A stretch of DNA of 64,000 nucleotides, taken from NCBI RefSeq assembly GCF_038502225.1, contig NC_091346.1:9440793-9504792 (forward strand). The letters run 5' to 3'. Positions within the stretch are counted from its first letter, which is position 1, and every line of letters starts with the position of its first letter. The notes beneath the pieces were generated by a model. It ran no database searches and had not been told where the DNA came from. It saw only the letters and a list, made by a program, of their open reading frames with translations. The stretch comes from Cherax quadricarinatus. Lineage: Eukaryota; Arthropoda; Malacostraca; Decapoda; Parastacidae. Positions 50,940-60,841 of the stretch are shown here, piece by piece. The position numbers and the translations under genes are program-made.

Positions 50940-52828
50940 CCTCACTGGGTTAGTGAGGTCAGACACGTCACTTAAAGGAGGAGCACAGCATCCGACCTAG
51001 TAGCACAAGCTAGTCAGGTCCAACTCACACCCACCCACACCCTCTCATATATTTATCCAACCTATTTTTAAAACTACACAAAGTTTTAGCCTCAATATCT
51101 GTACTCGGGAGTTTGTTCCACTCATCCACAACTCTATTACCAAACCAGTGCTTTCCTATATACTTCCTGAATCTGAATTTTTCCAATTTAAAGCCATTGC
51201 TGCGAGTCCTGTCTACGTTAAATATTTTTAGCACGCTATTTACATCCCCTTTATTTATTCCTGTTTTCCATTTATACACCACAGTCATGTCCCCTAAAAT
51301 TCTACGCCTTTCTCGAGAGTGCAGATTCAGGGCCTCAGTCTATCCTCATAGGGAAGATTTCTGATACATGGGATCAACTTTGTCATCCTCCTTTGCACGT
51401 TTTCCAGTGCATTTATGTCCATTCTGTAATACGGTGACCAGAACTGAGCAGCATAATCTAAATGAGACCTAACCAAAGATATATAAAGTTGAAGAACAAC
51501 CTGAGGACTTCTATTATTTATACTTCTTGCTATGAAGCCAAGGATTCTGTAAGCTTTGTTGCGAGCACTAATGCACTGTTGTCTTGGTTTTAGATTACTG
51601 CTAACCAAAACTCCTAAATCCTTTTCCCAATCCGTAATATTAAGATCTACATTATTAAGTTTATATGTGGCATGGTTATTTTCCTGTCCAACATTTATAA
51701 CTTTGCATCTGTCTATATTAAACTGCATCTGCCACTTCTCCGACCATTGCATCAATTTATTCAAAGCATCCTGGAGTGCTCTAGTGTCCTCATTAGAATG
51801 AATTGGACGGTCTGTTTTGGTGTCATCAGCAAATTTGCTTATGCCGCTATTTATTCCCTCATGTCGTTTATGTAGATTGTGAACAACAAGGGGCCCAACA
51901 TTGACCCCTGTGAAACACCGCTTGTGATGTGCCCCCATTCCAATTTCTCTCCATTTATGCAAACTCTCTGCTGCATATCCATATACACAATATCATATTC
52001 ATTACCATGATCTACCTCCTCAAATACCTTAGTGAAGAAAGTTAGTAAATTTTTAAGACAGGAACGCCCCTTTGTAAAGCCGTGTTAAGATTTATTAATC
52101 AATTTATGCCTTTCGAGATGGCTACGAATTGTTTCGGCAATTATTGATTCAATAAATTTTCCCGCTACAGAGATAAGGCTTATTGGTCTATAGTTCGAAG
52201 CTAAGGACCTGTCACCTGCCTGGTAAATAGGTATTACATTTGCCATTTTCCACTTATGAGGCACTGTACCAGTTTGTAGTGATATGTTAAAAAGATTAGC
52301 CAAAGATATGCTAAGTTCCTCTTTACATTCCTTTAACACCCTTGCAAACAGTTCATCAGGACCTGGGGATTTGTTAGGTTTTAATTTCTCTATTTGTCTG
52401 AGGACCATGTCACTAGTTGCTGCAATCGTACATAGTTTATTATCGTCCTGTTCTACATAAATTTATTATTTCTGAGTAAAAACTGAGAGGAAGTAGTTAT
52501 TGAAAAGTTCACACATTTCCTTATCACTGTCAGTGATCTGACCAGAGTTACTCTTAAGTGGACCGATCTTGTCCCTAATCTTATTTCTGTATACCTGAAA
52601 GAAACCCTTCTGGGTTAGTCTTTGAATCCCTTGCGACCTTAGCCTCATAATCCCTTTTTGCTTTTCTTATTCCTTTTTTTTTTTATTTCTCTTTTTAACT
52701 GAATACATTGATTTCTTAACTGCCCATCCCCTCTTTTGATACGCCTATATATGCCTCTCTTTTGACCACTGTTTTAATCTATTGTTTATAAATTTGGGAT
52801 CATTTTTGTTAGATCTAATTTGTTATGT
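50940..52828 (-). pseudogene. CR1 LINE, 5'-truncated decayed copy
   Basis: Closely similar to the full CR1 at 54.5-58.8 kb over the RT and C-terminus: KPNKSPGPDELFARVLKECK, NYRPISLISVAGKFIES, GISKFADDTK (altered) and FNIDRCKVINVGQ. A block between about 51980 and 52080 lacks the RT segment with MDFSKAFDRV, SGVPQGSVLGPLL is damaged, and frameshifts lie near 51320, 51960 and 52460. Cut at 52828 by a SINE fragment. Confidence 0.85.
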
Positions 52829-52912
52829 GGAACATTTCGGCCAAATTACGTCAATTTTGCCCTAGGATGCGATCCACACCAGTCCAATAAAACCCAGGTA
52901 CCCATTTTACTG
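52829..52912 (-). mobile_element. SINE fragment related to the 14.9-kb SINE body
   Basis: On the minus strand aaatgggtacctgggtttta and ggactggtgtggatcgcatc align in order with the caaataggtacctgggtg and gactggtgtgggtcgcat blocks of the complete SINEs, with a different distal part. Confidence 0.6.
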
Positions 52913-53300
52913 TTAGGTAAGACACATGTGCAACAGTTAGGTATCTTTATTTCGAAACGTTTCGCCTACACAGTAGGCTTCTTCAGTCGAGTACAGAAAA
53001 GTTGATAGAAGCAGAAGATACTTGAAGACGATGTAATCAGTCCATCACCCTTAAAGTTTTGAGGTGGTCAGTCCCTCAGTCTGGAGAAGAGCATTGTTCC
53101 GTTGTCTGAAACAATATGAAGTTGAAGTGACAGAATGGGGCCTTATATAGTGCCAGGAGGTGAGACGTAGGTTGCTTTGGGAGGGCAGGTCCCTCTCAAA
53201 CCCAGCCGTTCTCACTAGTAGAGGTTGTCGAAGTTGATGGTCTGTACCAAGATACCCTTGTGTTGCAGTGTCTGACAGAATGAACATTAAAATGGTATAA
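52913..53300. mobile_element. PLE-type foldback family, one arm plus body
   Basis: Starts ttaggtaagacacatgtgc like the other copies, with the GCCTAC/GTAGGC core in reverse near 52965. It continues through a longer body (ccttatatagtgccagg, taccaagatacccttgtg) also seen in the 46.3-kb copy. The second arm is reduced to a short gtataaaacgtttcgaaat stub. Confidence 0.75.
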
Positions 53301-53425
53301 AACGTTTCGAAATATGGGTGAACATAGACACTTCCTTTTTCCAACCGTACCTGGGATCGAACCCCGGACCTCAGTGTGTGAGCTGAGTGCTCAAACAATC
53401 GAGGTTCGGGACACCGCAATAAAAG
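53301..53425 (-). mobile_element. tRNA-derived SINE head
   Basis: The minus strand reads cggtgtcccgaacctcgatt, then agctcacacactgaggtcc and GGGTTCGATCCC (B box). Pol III-type promoter. Related to the relic at 23.3 kb. Confidence 0.65.
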
Positions 53426-53794
53426 AAAAAGCATGAAACTCTGAAATGAAATGGAAGATAATAATTATATAATTTATTTACAATGAAATGACATCAGTAA
53501 TATATGCAAATATTTTATCATAATTCGTTTTATGTTACGTTCAATTAACACTAATGCTTCAATAGCACCGTCACTTTCTAAGCAGCCGCCATTTTCTAAG
53601 CAGCTACAGCTTAGAAAGTGTGGCCCGTATATGAGGACAATATTACTGGGGCGAATATGCGTCTTTCACCATCGCTTCAGTTAGCTTACCGAGTACTGGC
53701 CGCATCGCAGTTACCTAACTGTTCTAGGAAGTGAGCAGAAAATGAGATAAAAATGATGGGGAATGAAATAAGATAAGAAATAGCGTGATATGTC
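53426..53794. other. Intergenic, no gene seen
   Basis: A/T-rich with a short inverted repeat around ctttctaagcagccgcc / gctacagcttagaaag near 53575-53620. Confidence 0.4.
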
Positions 53795-53819
53795 TTGGGG
53801 AGAGGGAGAGGGAGAGGGA

Positions 53820-53904
<85 letters not shown>

Positions 53905-53909
53905 GGAGA

Positions 53910-53985
<76 letters not shown>
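53795..53985. repeat. GA microsatellite
   Basis: About 95 GA units with GGGAGA variants at the start and in the middle; ORFs through it are low complexity. Confidence 0.97.
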
Positions 53986-53988
<3 letters not shown>

Positions 53989-54244
53989 AAAGAGGGAAAA
54001 AATAGTGCTAGTAAAGCTTAAAAGAGCATGAGTGACAGTGATGCATGGAAAAGGTCTCGTGAAGTGAATTAATGTTTACATGTGGAGGAGGATTAAGTGA
54101 GCTTTCAGAATGTGATTCTTTATTCAAGAAGGAACATTTAAGTAGGAGCCAGCTGTGATCTAGCTGTGATCCAGCTGTGAGTCAGCTGTGAGCCAGTGTT
54201 CTATCTTACTGAGGTGATTCACCAAGTCATATCAAGGTTAATAT
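53986..54244. other. Intergenic, no gene seen
   Basis: Short tandem cagctgtgatc/cagctgtgag repeats near 54150-54200; otherwise nothing. Confidence 0.4.
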
Positions 54245-54359
54245 TACTACTCTTTCATGTTACCTTTTGTGTATGTCACTCAACCTCAGTCAGTCCTCTT
54301 CACATTCTAGTTCACTGTAACACTATGTGTGTCATTCTCAGTCAGTCTTCTTCACCTTG
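54245..54359. repeat. Left part of the 54-bp minisatellite
   Basis: Diverged units with cactcaacctcagtcagtcc and cattctcagtcagtcttc, continuing at 58.85 kb beyond the inserted elements. Confidence 0.7.
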
Positions 54360-54674
54360 TTAGGTAAGACACACATGCAACAGTTAGGTATCTTTATTTC
54401 GAAACGTTTCGCCTACACACTTCTCTGTACTCGACTGAAGAAGCCTGCTGTGTAGGCGAAACGTTTCGAAATAAAGATACCTAACTGTTAAGAACATAAG
54501 AACATAAGAACATAAGAACGAAGGAACACTGCAGAAGGCCTACTGGCCCATGCGAGGCAGGTCCAAGTCTCCTACCGGCTTAAGCCAATGCACCCAACCT
54601 AGTCAGGTCAGGTCACATTGACTTAAGGGAGGAACACGGCAACCGACCTGGTAGCACAAGCTATCAGGTCTAAC

Positions 54675-57620
54675 TCACACCCACCCACATCTACTCATGT
54701 ATTTATCCAACCTATTTTTAAAGCTACACAACGTTCTGGCCTCTATAACGGTACTTGGGAGTTTGTTCCACTCATCCACAACTCTATTACCAAACCAGTA
54801 CTTTCCTATATCCTTCCTGAATCTGAATTTTTCCAACTTAAAACCATTGCTGCGAGTCCTGTCTAGGCTAGATATTTTCAGCACACTATTTACATCCCCT
54901 TTATTTATTCCTGTCTTCCATTTATACACCTCAATCATATCCCCCCTAATTCTACGTCTTTCTAGAGAGTGCAGTTTCAGGGCCCTTAGTCTATCCTCAT
55001 AGGGAAGGTTTCTGATACATGGGATCAACTTTGTCATCCTCCTTTGTACATTTTCCAGAGAATTTATATCCATTCTGTAATACGGTGACCAAAACTGTGC
55101 AGCATAATCTAAATGAGGCCTAACCAAGGATGTATAGAGTTGAAGAACAACCTGAGGACTCCTATTATTTATGCTTCTTGATATGAAGCCAAGGATTCTA
55201 TTAGCTTTATTGCGAACACTTATGCACTGTTGTCTTGGTTTCAGATTACTGCTAACCAGAACTCCTAAATCTTTTTCGCAATCCGTAATATTAAGATCTA
55301 CATTATTTAGTTTATATGTGGCATGGTTATTGTCCTGTCCAACATTTAGAACTTTGCATTTGTCTATATTAAACTGCATCTGCCACTTCTCCGACCACTG
55401 CATCAGTCTATTCAAATCTTCCTGGAGTGCTCGAATGTCCTCGTCAGAATGAATTCGACGGCCTATTTTGGTGTCATCGGCAAACTTGCCGATGTCGCTC
55501 TTTATGCCCTCATCTATGTCGTTTATGTAGATTGTGAACAGCAGGGGGCCCAACACTGACCCCTGTGGAACACCGCTCGTGACACTTCCCCACTCTGATT
55601 TCTCCCCATTTATGCAAACTCTCTGCTGCCTATTTGTCAACCATGCCTCTATCCAGGAAAAAATTTCTCCTCCTATTCCATGTGCTTTAATTTTCCTCAA
55701 TAGTCTCTGATGTGGGACCCTGTCAAAAGCCTTACTGAAGTCCATATACACAATATCATATTCATTACCATGATCTACCTCCTCAAATACCTTAGTGAAA
55801 AAAGTTAATAAATTCGTAAGGCAGGAACGCCCCTTTGTAAAACCATGCTGAGATTCGTTGATTAATTTATGCTTTTCAAGGTGGCTACGAACTGCCTCGG
55901 CAATTATTGATTCCATAAATTTTCCCACTATGGAGGTTAGGCTTATTGGTCTATAGTTCGAAGCTAAGGACCTGTCACCTGTTTTGAAAATAGGTATCAC
56001 ATTTGCCATTTTCCACTTATCTGGCACCATGCCAGTTTGTAGTGATATGTTGAAAAGATTAGCCAAAGGTGTGCTAAGCTCCTCTTTACATTCCTTTAGA
56101 ACCCTTGCATACAGTTCATCAGGGCCTGGGGATTTGTTAGGTTTTAATTTATCTATTTGCCTAAGGACCATGTCACTTGTGACCCTAATAGTGCACAGTT
56201 TATTATCGTCCTGTTCTACATAATTTATCATTACTGGAATATCGCTGGTATCCTCCTGTGTAAAAACTGAGAGGAAGTATGTGTTAAAAATTCTACACAT
56301 TTCCTTATCACTGTCAGTGAGCTGACCCGAGGAACTTTTGAGTGGGCCTATCTTGTCCCTGATCTTACTTCTGTATACCTGAAAGAATCCTTTTGGGTTA
56401 GTCTTCGATTCTCTTGCAACTTTAACCTCATAATCTCTTTTTGCTTTTCTAATTCCCTTTTTTATTTCTCTCTTTAACTGAATATATCGATTTCTCAATT
56501 GCCCCTCTCCTCTTTTGATTTGCCTATATATGCCTCTCTTTTGACCAATCAGATATTTTAATCTATTGTTCATCCATTTAGGATCATTTTTGTTTGATCT
56601 GATTTCCCTATTTGGAACATAATTTGACTGAGCAGCTAGAACTATGCCCTGGAAAGCATCATATCGGCAACCATCACCACCTACCTGACCCTTAGTCAGG
56701 TCATTCCAGTTCAGCCCACCTAAGTAATTTTTCAGTCCTATGAAATCAGCCAAGCGAAAGTCAGGGACGGAGACTTGATTGCCATTATTAGGGGAATTCC
56801 ATGATATATTAAAACTGAGTGATTTGTGATCACTTTCCCCAAGCTCATCATTAACCTCAAGATTATTAATTAGTGTTTCCCTACTGGCAAGAACCAAGTC
56901 AAGGAGGTTATTTCCCCTAGTTGGCTCTGTCACAAACTGTTTTAAAAAACAATCCTGGATCGTATCAAGAAAGTCACCTGACTCTAAATTTCCTGTCAAA
57001 TTGCTCCAGTCAATCTGTCTATAGTTGAAATCTCCCATTAGCACAACATTTTCGTATGTAGATGCCTTAAGAATTTCGTCCCATAGAAGTTTACTGCACT
57101 CCCTATCAAGATTTGGGGCCCTGTAAATCACACCCAAAATTAGTTTTTCTCGGCCCTCGAGAAGCTGTAACCAAACAGATTCAGTGGCTGACGCTTCTAA
57201 TTTAATATCTTGTCTAACACAACAATTTAAATTGTCTCTGACATACATCGCTACTCCACCACCTTTCCTGTTGACCCTGTCAGTGTGGAATAATTTATAG
57301 CCTTGTATGTGACATTCAGAGGGCATCTCTCTATCTTTCAGATTGAGCCAGGTCTCTGTTATAGCAATAATATCTATGTTTCCTGCACTTGCAATTAATC
57401 TTAGCTCATCTATCTTATTTCTTACACTCCTGCTATTAGTATAGTAAACCTTAAGGGAGCTAGTCCCTTGCTGCCCTCTGCTGTCCCCCTTTGTTTGCTG
57501 ACCTGATCTATTGTCTTTATTTATAACTTCATGCTGAATGCCTTTTATACATTTACTGTTTCCAACCCAAGTGTTGCAACCTGCTTGTTTCCCACACACA
57601 CCCATACCTCTATCTTCCAT
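54675..57620 (-). CDS. CR1 ORF2: endonuclease-reverse transcriptase, intact 981 aa
   Basis: AP endonuclease at about residues 55-275: YYTNSRSVRNKIDELRLIA, AITETWLN (E), GVIYRAPN, GDFNYRQIDW (D,N) and GESDHKSLSF (SDH). RT at about residues 480-770: KPNKSPGPDELYARVLKECK, NYRPISLTSIVGKFMES, HGFTKGRSCLTNLL, MDFSKAFDRVPHQRLL (first Asp), SGVPQGSVLGPLLFTIYIND and FADDTK (catalytic Asp pair). The C-terminal end is LPYEDRLRALKLHSLERRR...YKWKTGIN...FRFRKDIG...VVDEWNKLP. Length and motifs agree with CR1 ORF2, with no stop or frameshift. The ATG overlaps the ORF1 stop (TGATG, 57622-57618), suggesting translation by termination-reinitiation. Works in target-primed reverse transcription. Confidence 0.95.
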   Translation of the reverse strand: MEDRGMGVCGKQAGCNTWVGNSKCIKGIQHEVINKDNRSGQQTKGDSRGQQGTSSLKVYYTNSRSVRNKIDELRLIASAGNIDIIAITETWLNLKDREMPSECHIQGYKLFHTDRVNRKGGGVAMYVRDNLNCCVRQDIKLEASATESVWLQLLEGREKLILGVIYRAPNLDRECSKLLWDEILKASTYENVVLMGDFNYRQIDWSNLTGNLESGDFLDTIQDCFLKQFVTEPTRGNNLLDLVLASRETLINNLEVNDELGESDHKSLSFNISWNSPNNGNQVSVPDFRLADFIGLKNYLGGLNWNDLTKGQVGGDGCRYDAFQGIVLAAQSNYVPNREIRSNKNDPKWMNNRLKYLIGQKRGIYRQIKRGEGQLRNRYIQLKREIKKGIRKAKRDYEVKVARESKTNPKGFFQVYRSKIRDKIGPLKSSSGQLTDSDKEMCRIFNTYFLSVFTQEDTSDIPVMINYVEQDDNKLCTIRVTSDMVLRQIDKLKPNKSPGPDELYARVLKECKEELSTPLANLFNISLQTGMVPDKWKMANVIPIFKTGDRSLASNYRPISLTSIVGKFMESIIAEAVRSHLEKHKLINESQHGFTKGRSCLTNLLTFFTKVFEEVDHGNEYDIVYMDFSKAFDRVPHQRLLRKIKAHGIGGEIFSWIEAWLTNRQQRVCINGEKSEWGSVTSGVPQGSVLGPLLFTIYINDIDEGIKSDIGKFADDTKIGRRIHSDEDIRALQEDLNRLMQWSEKWQMQFNIDKCKVLNVGQDNNHATYKLNNVDLNITDCEKDLGVLVSSNLKPRQQCISVRNKANRILGFISRSINNRSPQVVLQLYTSLVRPHLDYAAQFWSPYYRMDINSLENVQRRMTKLIPCIRNLPYEDRLRALKLHSLERRRIRGDMIEVYKWKTGINKGDVNSVLKISSLDRTRSNGFKLEKFRFRKDIGKYWFGNRVVDEWNKLPSTVIEARTLCSFKNRLDKYMSRCGWV

Positions 57621-58653
57621 CAGTTTAAAATCATAGGCATTTCACCAATGGCCTTCTCAATCGAGTCTGCAAGTGCTACCACCCCAGCCCCAGAGAGATG
57701 ATCCCTTGCATACATATCCCATAAAAGTTGTTCCAGTTGTCATCTGCGAGTACATCACCAGAAGGAGGATCGAGCCTCCAACACGTCTTGCGCTGAATGA
57801 CTCACTTGGGTTTAGAGCTTAACAATTATAAAAAAAAAAAAAAAAAAATGTTCCAGTTGTCAATGAATGGGATTGCAAGTTCCTTGCAGTATCTGTCTAG
57901 CCAGCAATTTACACCAATTGCCCTAGACAACCATTCATTTCCTACTCCCCTTCTAGGCAAGATGCTACATATGATTGGGATCCCTCCCTTAGACTTAATG
58001 AAATCTATAGCTGACCTGTACTTATCGAGCAGCTCTTCTCTCCTACCCTTCCCAATATCATTTCCACCAGCACTGAGACAGATAATGGGCTTGTTCCCAT
58101 TACCTGACATGATATTATCCAGCCTGTTGACAATGTCCCCAACACCAGCTCCAGGGAAGCACACTCTATCTCTCATCTTCTTATTCCTATTACAAAAAGC
58201 ACGGTCAATATATCTTACCTGAGAGTCACCAACCACAAGAATGCGCTTACCTCCATTAGCAGGGGCAGTAGTACCCTTACCTTCACTGGCCACTGAAGTA
58301 CATTCATCCTGAAGAACAGAGAAGCGATTTCCTACCTTCAGATCTTCACTCTTAACTTTCCTTACTCTGATGCGCCTTCCATTACTGTGAACCACTCGCC
58401 ACTTGTAGCAGGTGCTGGACTGCACCTCACTGCTGGTAGCTGTTGCTACCTCCCCACCTACAGCCTCCTCACAGCGAGAGACAGACTGCACCTCACTGCT
58501 AGAAGCCTCATTCCCCACAACTCCAGCCACCTCACACTCTCTCCCAGACCCATTGAGGTGGACCTTCAGCCTCCTAATCTCCTCCTGGAGAAGCAAGACC
58601 TCCTCCTTCAACTCTCCAACCTCAATTTTTAAAACACTGCAGAAGCAAGCCAT
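57620..58653 (-). pseudogene. CR1 ORF1: coiled coil and SGNH esterase-like domain, interrupted
   Basis: Starts MACFCSVLKIEVGELKEEV with a short coiled coil (about residues 8-35). The SGNH hydrolase blocks are RILVVGDSQVRYIDRAFC (GDS, catalytic Ser), FPGAGVGDI and CLSAGGNDIGKG (GGND). Esterase domains are known in ORF1 of CR1-type LINEs. The reading reaches FIDNWN and is then broken by a 106-bp poly-A insertion with a 14-bp TSD. After the insertion a one-base frame change is also needed before the reading that ends with the TGA at 57622. Expected length about 310 aa. Confidence 0.85.
57743..57848 (+). mobile_element. Short retroposed insertion with poly-A and 14-bp TSD
   Basis: TGTTCCAGTTGTCA occurs at 57729-57742 and 57849-57862. 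The insert is about 87 nt plus an A-run of about 19 nt. It contains aaggaggatcgagcctcc, a tRNA T-arm-like palindrome. Likely a retroposed tRNA-like or small RNA fragment mobilised by a poly-A-using LINE. Confidence 0.8.
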
Positions 58654-58708
58654 GCTTTGTAACCGTCCACACTAATCCCCAAAGCAGCTCAGGGTCTGTG
58701 ACCTCACG

Positions 58709-58793
58709 TGACGACTGACCACTGACGACTGACGACTGACCACTGACGACTGACGACTGACCACTGACGACTGACGACTGACCACTGACGACT
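58709..58793. repeat. 21-bp tandem repeat in the CR1 5' UTR
   Basis: Four copies of acgactgacgactgaccact-type units at the extreme 5' end of the element; may be promoter monomers. Confidence 0.85.
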
Positions 58794-58849
58794 GCATTTG
58801 TGTCTTACCTAACAACCTGTCGGTATTTTATCCCATTTGAATGTTCACT

Positions 58850-59410
58850 TCTTCGCCTTCACCTTCACTCTGTTTAACACTGTGTCACTCACCCTCAGTC
58901 AGTCCTCTTCATCTTCCACTTCGCTCTGTGTAACACTGTCACTCACCCTCAGTCAGTCCTCTTCATCTTCCACTTCGCTCTGTGTAACACTGTCACTCAC
59001 CATCAGTCAGTGCTCTTCATCTTCCACTTCGCTCTGTGTAACACTGTCACTCACCCTCAGTCAGTCCTCTTCATCTTCCACTTCGCTCTGTGTAACACTG
59101 TCACTCACCATCAGTCAGTGCTCTTCATCTTCCACTTCGCTCTGTGTAACACTGTCACTCACCCTCAGTCAGTCCTCTTCATCTTCCACTTCACTCTGTG
59201 TAACACTGTCACTCACCATCAGTCAGTGCTCTTCATCTTCCACTTCACTCTGTATAACACTGTCACTCACCATCAGTCAGTGCTCTTCATCTTCCACTTC
59301 ACTCTGTGTAACACTGTCACTCACCATCAGTCAGTGCTCTTCATCTTCCACTTCACTCTGTATAACACTGTCACTCACCATCAGTCAGTGCTCTTCATTT
59401 TTCAATTCAC
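58850..59410. repeat. 54-bp minisatellite, about 10 copies
   Basis: Unit tgtgtaacactgtcactcac plus catcagtcagtgctcttcat plus cttccacttcactc. Two alternating variants (ccctcagtcagtcc and ccatcagtcagtgc). The period is a multiple of three, so the 217-codon S/T-rich frame here (18-residue repeat) is probably an artefact. Confidence 0.92.
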
Positions 59411-59509
59411 TTTCTAGCACAGTTTTCATTAGTGAACATTTTTATTTTCCATGCTGTTGCTTTAACATTGTAATAATTAATGTTGGGTAAATCGCTGATA
59501 TTGTATTAA

Positions 59510-59640
59510 CTCACATTAATGTGACATTTTATTGTGGCTAAGTTTCGCTCTCTATGCTTGACAACGATCCTGGAAAGCGAAACGTTGCCACAATAAAATG
59601 TCGCATTAATTAAGCCTATGTCATTTTACCTAACATGCCT
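59510..59640. mobile_element. Minimal foldback PLE-end element
   Basis: Arms taatgtgacattttattgtg and its reverse complement cacaataaaatgtcgcatta flank a 20-nt centre, with GAAAGCGAAACGTTGCC on the right. Same end-type as the 48.6-kb element but without any coding part. An isolated end (cacaataaaatgtcgc) recurs at 59768. Confidence 0.75.
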
Positions 59641-59959
59641 CAGTATTGCAGTGACTCTGAAATATTTGAGTTGCGATATAAAAGGCAGGATCCTTAGTCA
59701 TAAAAGGGAGATTACCATCCGAATTATTGCTAAACCTAGGTATTATTGTATTATTAGTTTAACGTTTCCACAATAAAATGTCGCCAATAACGCCAATAGA
59801 TGAGCCAATAACGCGTTTTGATAAGTTATCAGAACTGAAATCGCTAAATGAATATTTTAAGATAACGTGTTGTCTCCCATTTCTTCAGGACCTTCAGCAG
59901 GTTAAGTGCCTTTCTGGTAACCTACCAATTTAGGCTTTGGGCCAACTGAACGTAAAGGA
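59641..59959. other. Intergenic, no gene seen
   Basis: Only an isolated PLE end fragment near 59760-59785. Confidence 0.4.
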
Positions 59960-60320
59960 TTAGGAATTACCTGGAGTTTACCTGGAGAGAGTTCGGGGGT
60001 CAACGCCCACGCGGCCCGGTCTGTGACCAGGCCTCCTGGTGGATCAGAGCCTGATCAACCAGGCTGTTGCTGCTGGCTGCACGCAAACCAACGTACGAGC
60101 CACAGCCCGGCTGGACAGGAACCGACTTTAGGTGCTTGTCCAGTGCCAGCTTGAAGACTGCCAGGGGTCTGTTGGTAATCCCCCTTATGTATGCTGGGAG
60201 GCAGTTGAACAGTCTCGGGCCCCTGACACTTATTGTATGGTCTCTTAACGTGCTAATGACACCCCTGCTTTTCATTGGGGGGATGTTGCATCGTCTGCCA
60301 AGTCTGAGTTGACTTAGTAA
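59960..60320 (-). pseudogene. LINE ORF2 C-terminal fragment
   Basis: The minus strand encodes ISVRGPRLFNCLPAYIRG, FKLALDKHLKSVP and LRAASSNSLVDQALIHQ, the same tail as the LINE remnant at 21.5-21.7 kb. No RT present. Confidence 0.75.
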
Positions 60321-60484
60321 ACAATTTTATTGCTATGTGAAGTGGCCTTTCATCCACGTACTGTCCATGGTACCGTCTCCATCACTAGCGACGTTGTATA
60401 CCAATTCCAATACTATCAGTATTAACACTCCATTAACAACCTTGAAGTGTCATTTTCTCTCATAAGCTATTCCTATTTAAAGCT
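60321..60484. other. Intergenic, no gene seen
   Basis: Nothing recognised. Confidence 0.4.
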
Positions 60485-60590
60485 GTAAACCTACTTGAAG
60501 CTGGAAGCCTATCTGATGCTGGAAACATACTTGATACTGGAAACCTACCTGAAGCTGGAAGCCTGCCTGATGCTAGAAACCTACTTCAAG
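60485..60590. repeat. 18-bp tandem repeat, about 6 copies
   Basis: Units of gaagctggaagcctatct with gatgctggaaacctactt variants. Confidence 0.8.
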
Positions 60591-60828
60591 GCTGAAATTG
60601 TTAGAAACATCGCGATAACTGCAGAATGATTTTTCTGATCGGCTTCAAATTTCCCTCCCTGGTGTGTTTTCCTTCAGCAAGGTTTGCTTTGTAGTTAGGT
60701 TGCCTAAGCCTAAATTTGCCAATTATATTAATAAATAGAAATATTAGTTACCATTGACTAACGAAAGAATGCCTCATCTAATTGGCTTGACAGCATTAAT
60801 GCTGATGCACCCAATAAGACGGACATAA
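60591..60828. other. Intergenic, no gene seen
   Basis: Nothing recognised up to the target-site duplication of the next PLE. Confidence 0.4.
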
Positions 60829-60841
60829 TTAAGTTTAGACT

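Larger units (their letters stand above)
54490..58793 (-). mobile_element. Full-length CR1 LINE
   Basis: The 4.3-kb insertion splits a foldback element cleanly. The minus-strand order is 5' tandem repeats (58793-58709), ORF1 (58653-57620), ORF2 (57620-54675), short 3' UTR, and four copies of the octamer aagaacat (minus: ATGTTCTT) at 54490-54520. Terminal octamers without poly-A are typical of CR1. No obvious TSD, also common for CR1. Confidence 0.92.
54360..58846. mobile_element. Short foldback element split by a CR1
   Basis: Left part 54360-54489 has both arms around a very short centre near 54420, with the core at 54437-54466. It breaks at taactgtt (54489) and resumes at gcatttgtgtc (58794) to end at atgttc (58846). 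Flanks cttcttcaccttg and cttcttcgccttc match at 11 of 13 positions, a likely old 13-bp TSD. Confidence 0.8.

Noticed and set aside
53785..54021. Acidic/arginine repeat protein
   Set aside because: GA microsatellite open in all three frames.
58837..59490. 217-codon S/T-rich secreted-like protein
   Set aside because: Product of a 54-bp minisatellite whose period is a multiple of three; no non-repeat domain, and a second frame is also open.
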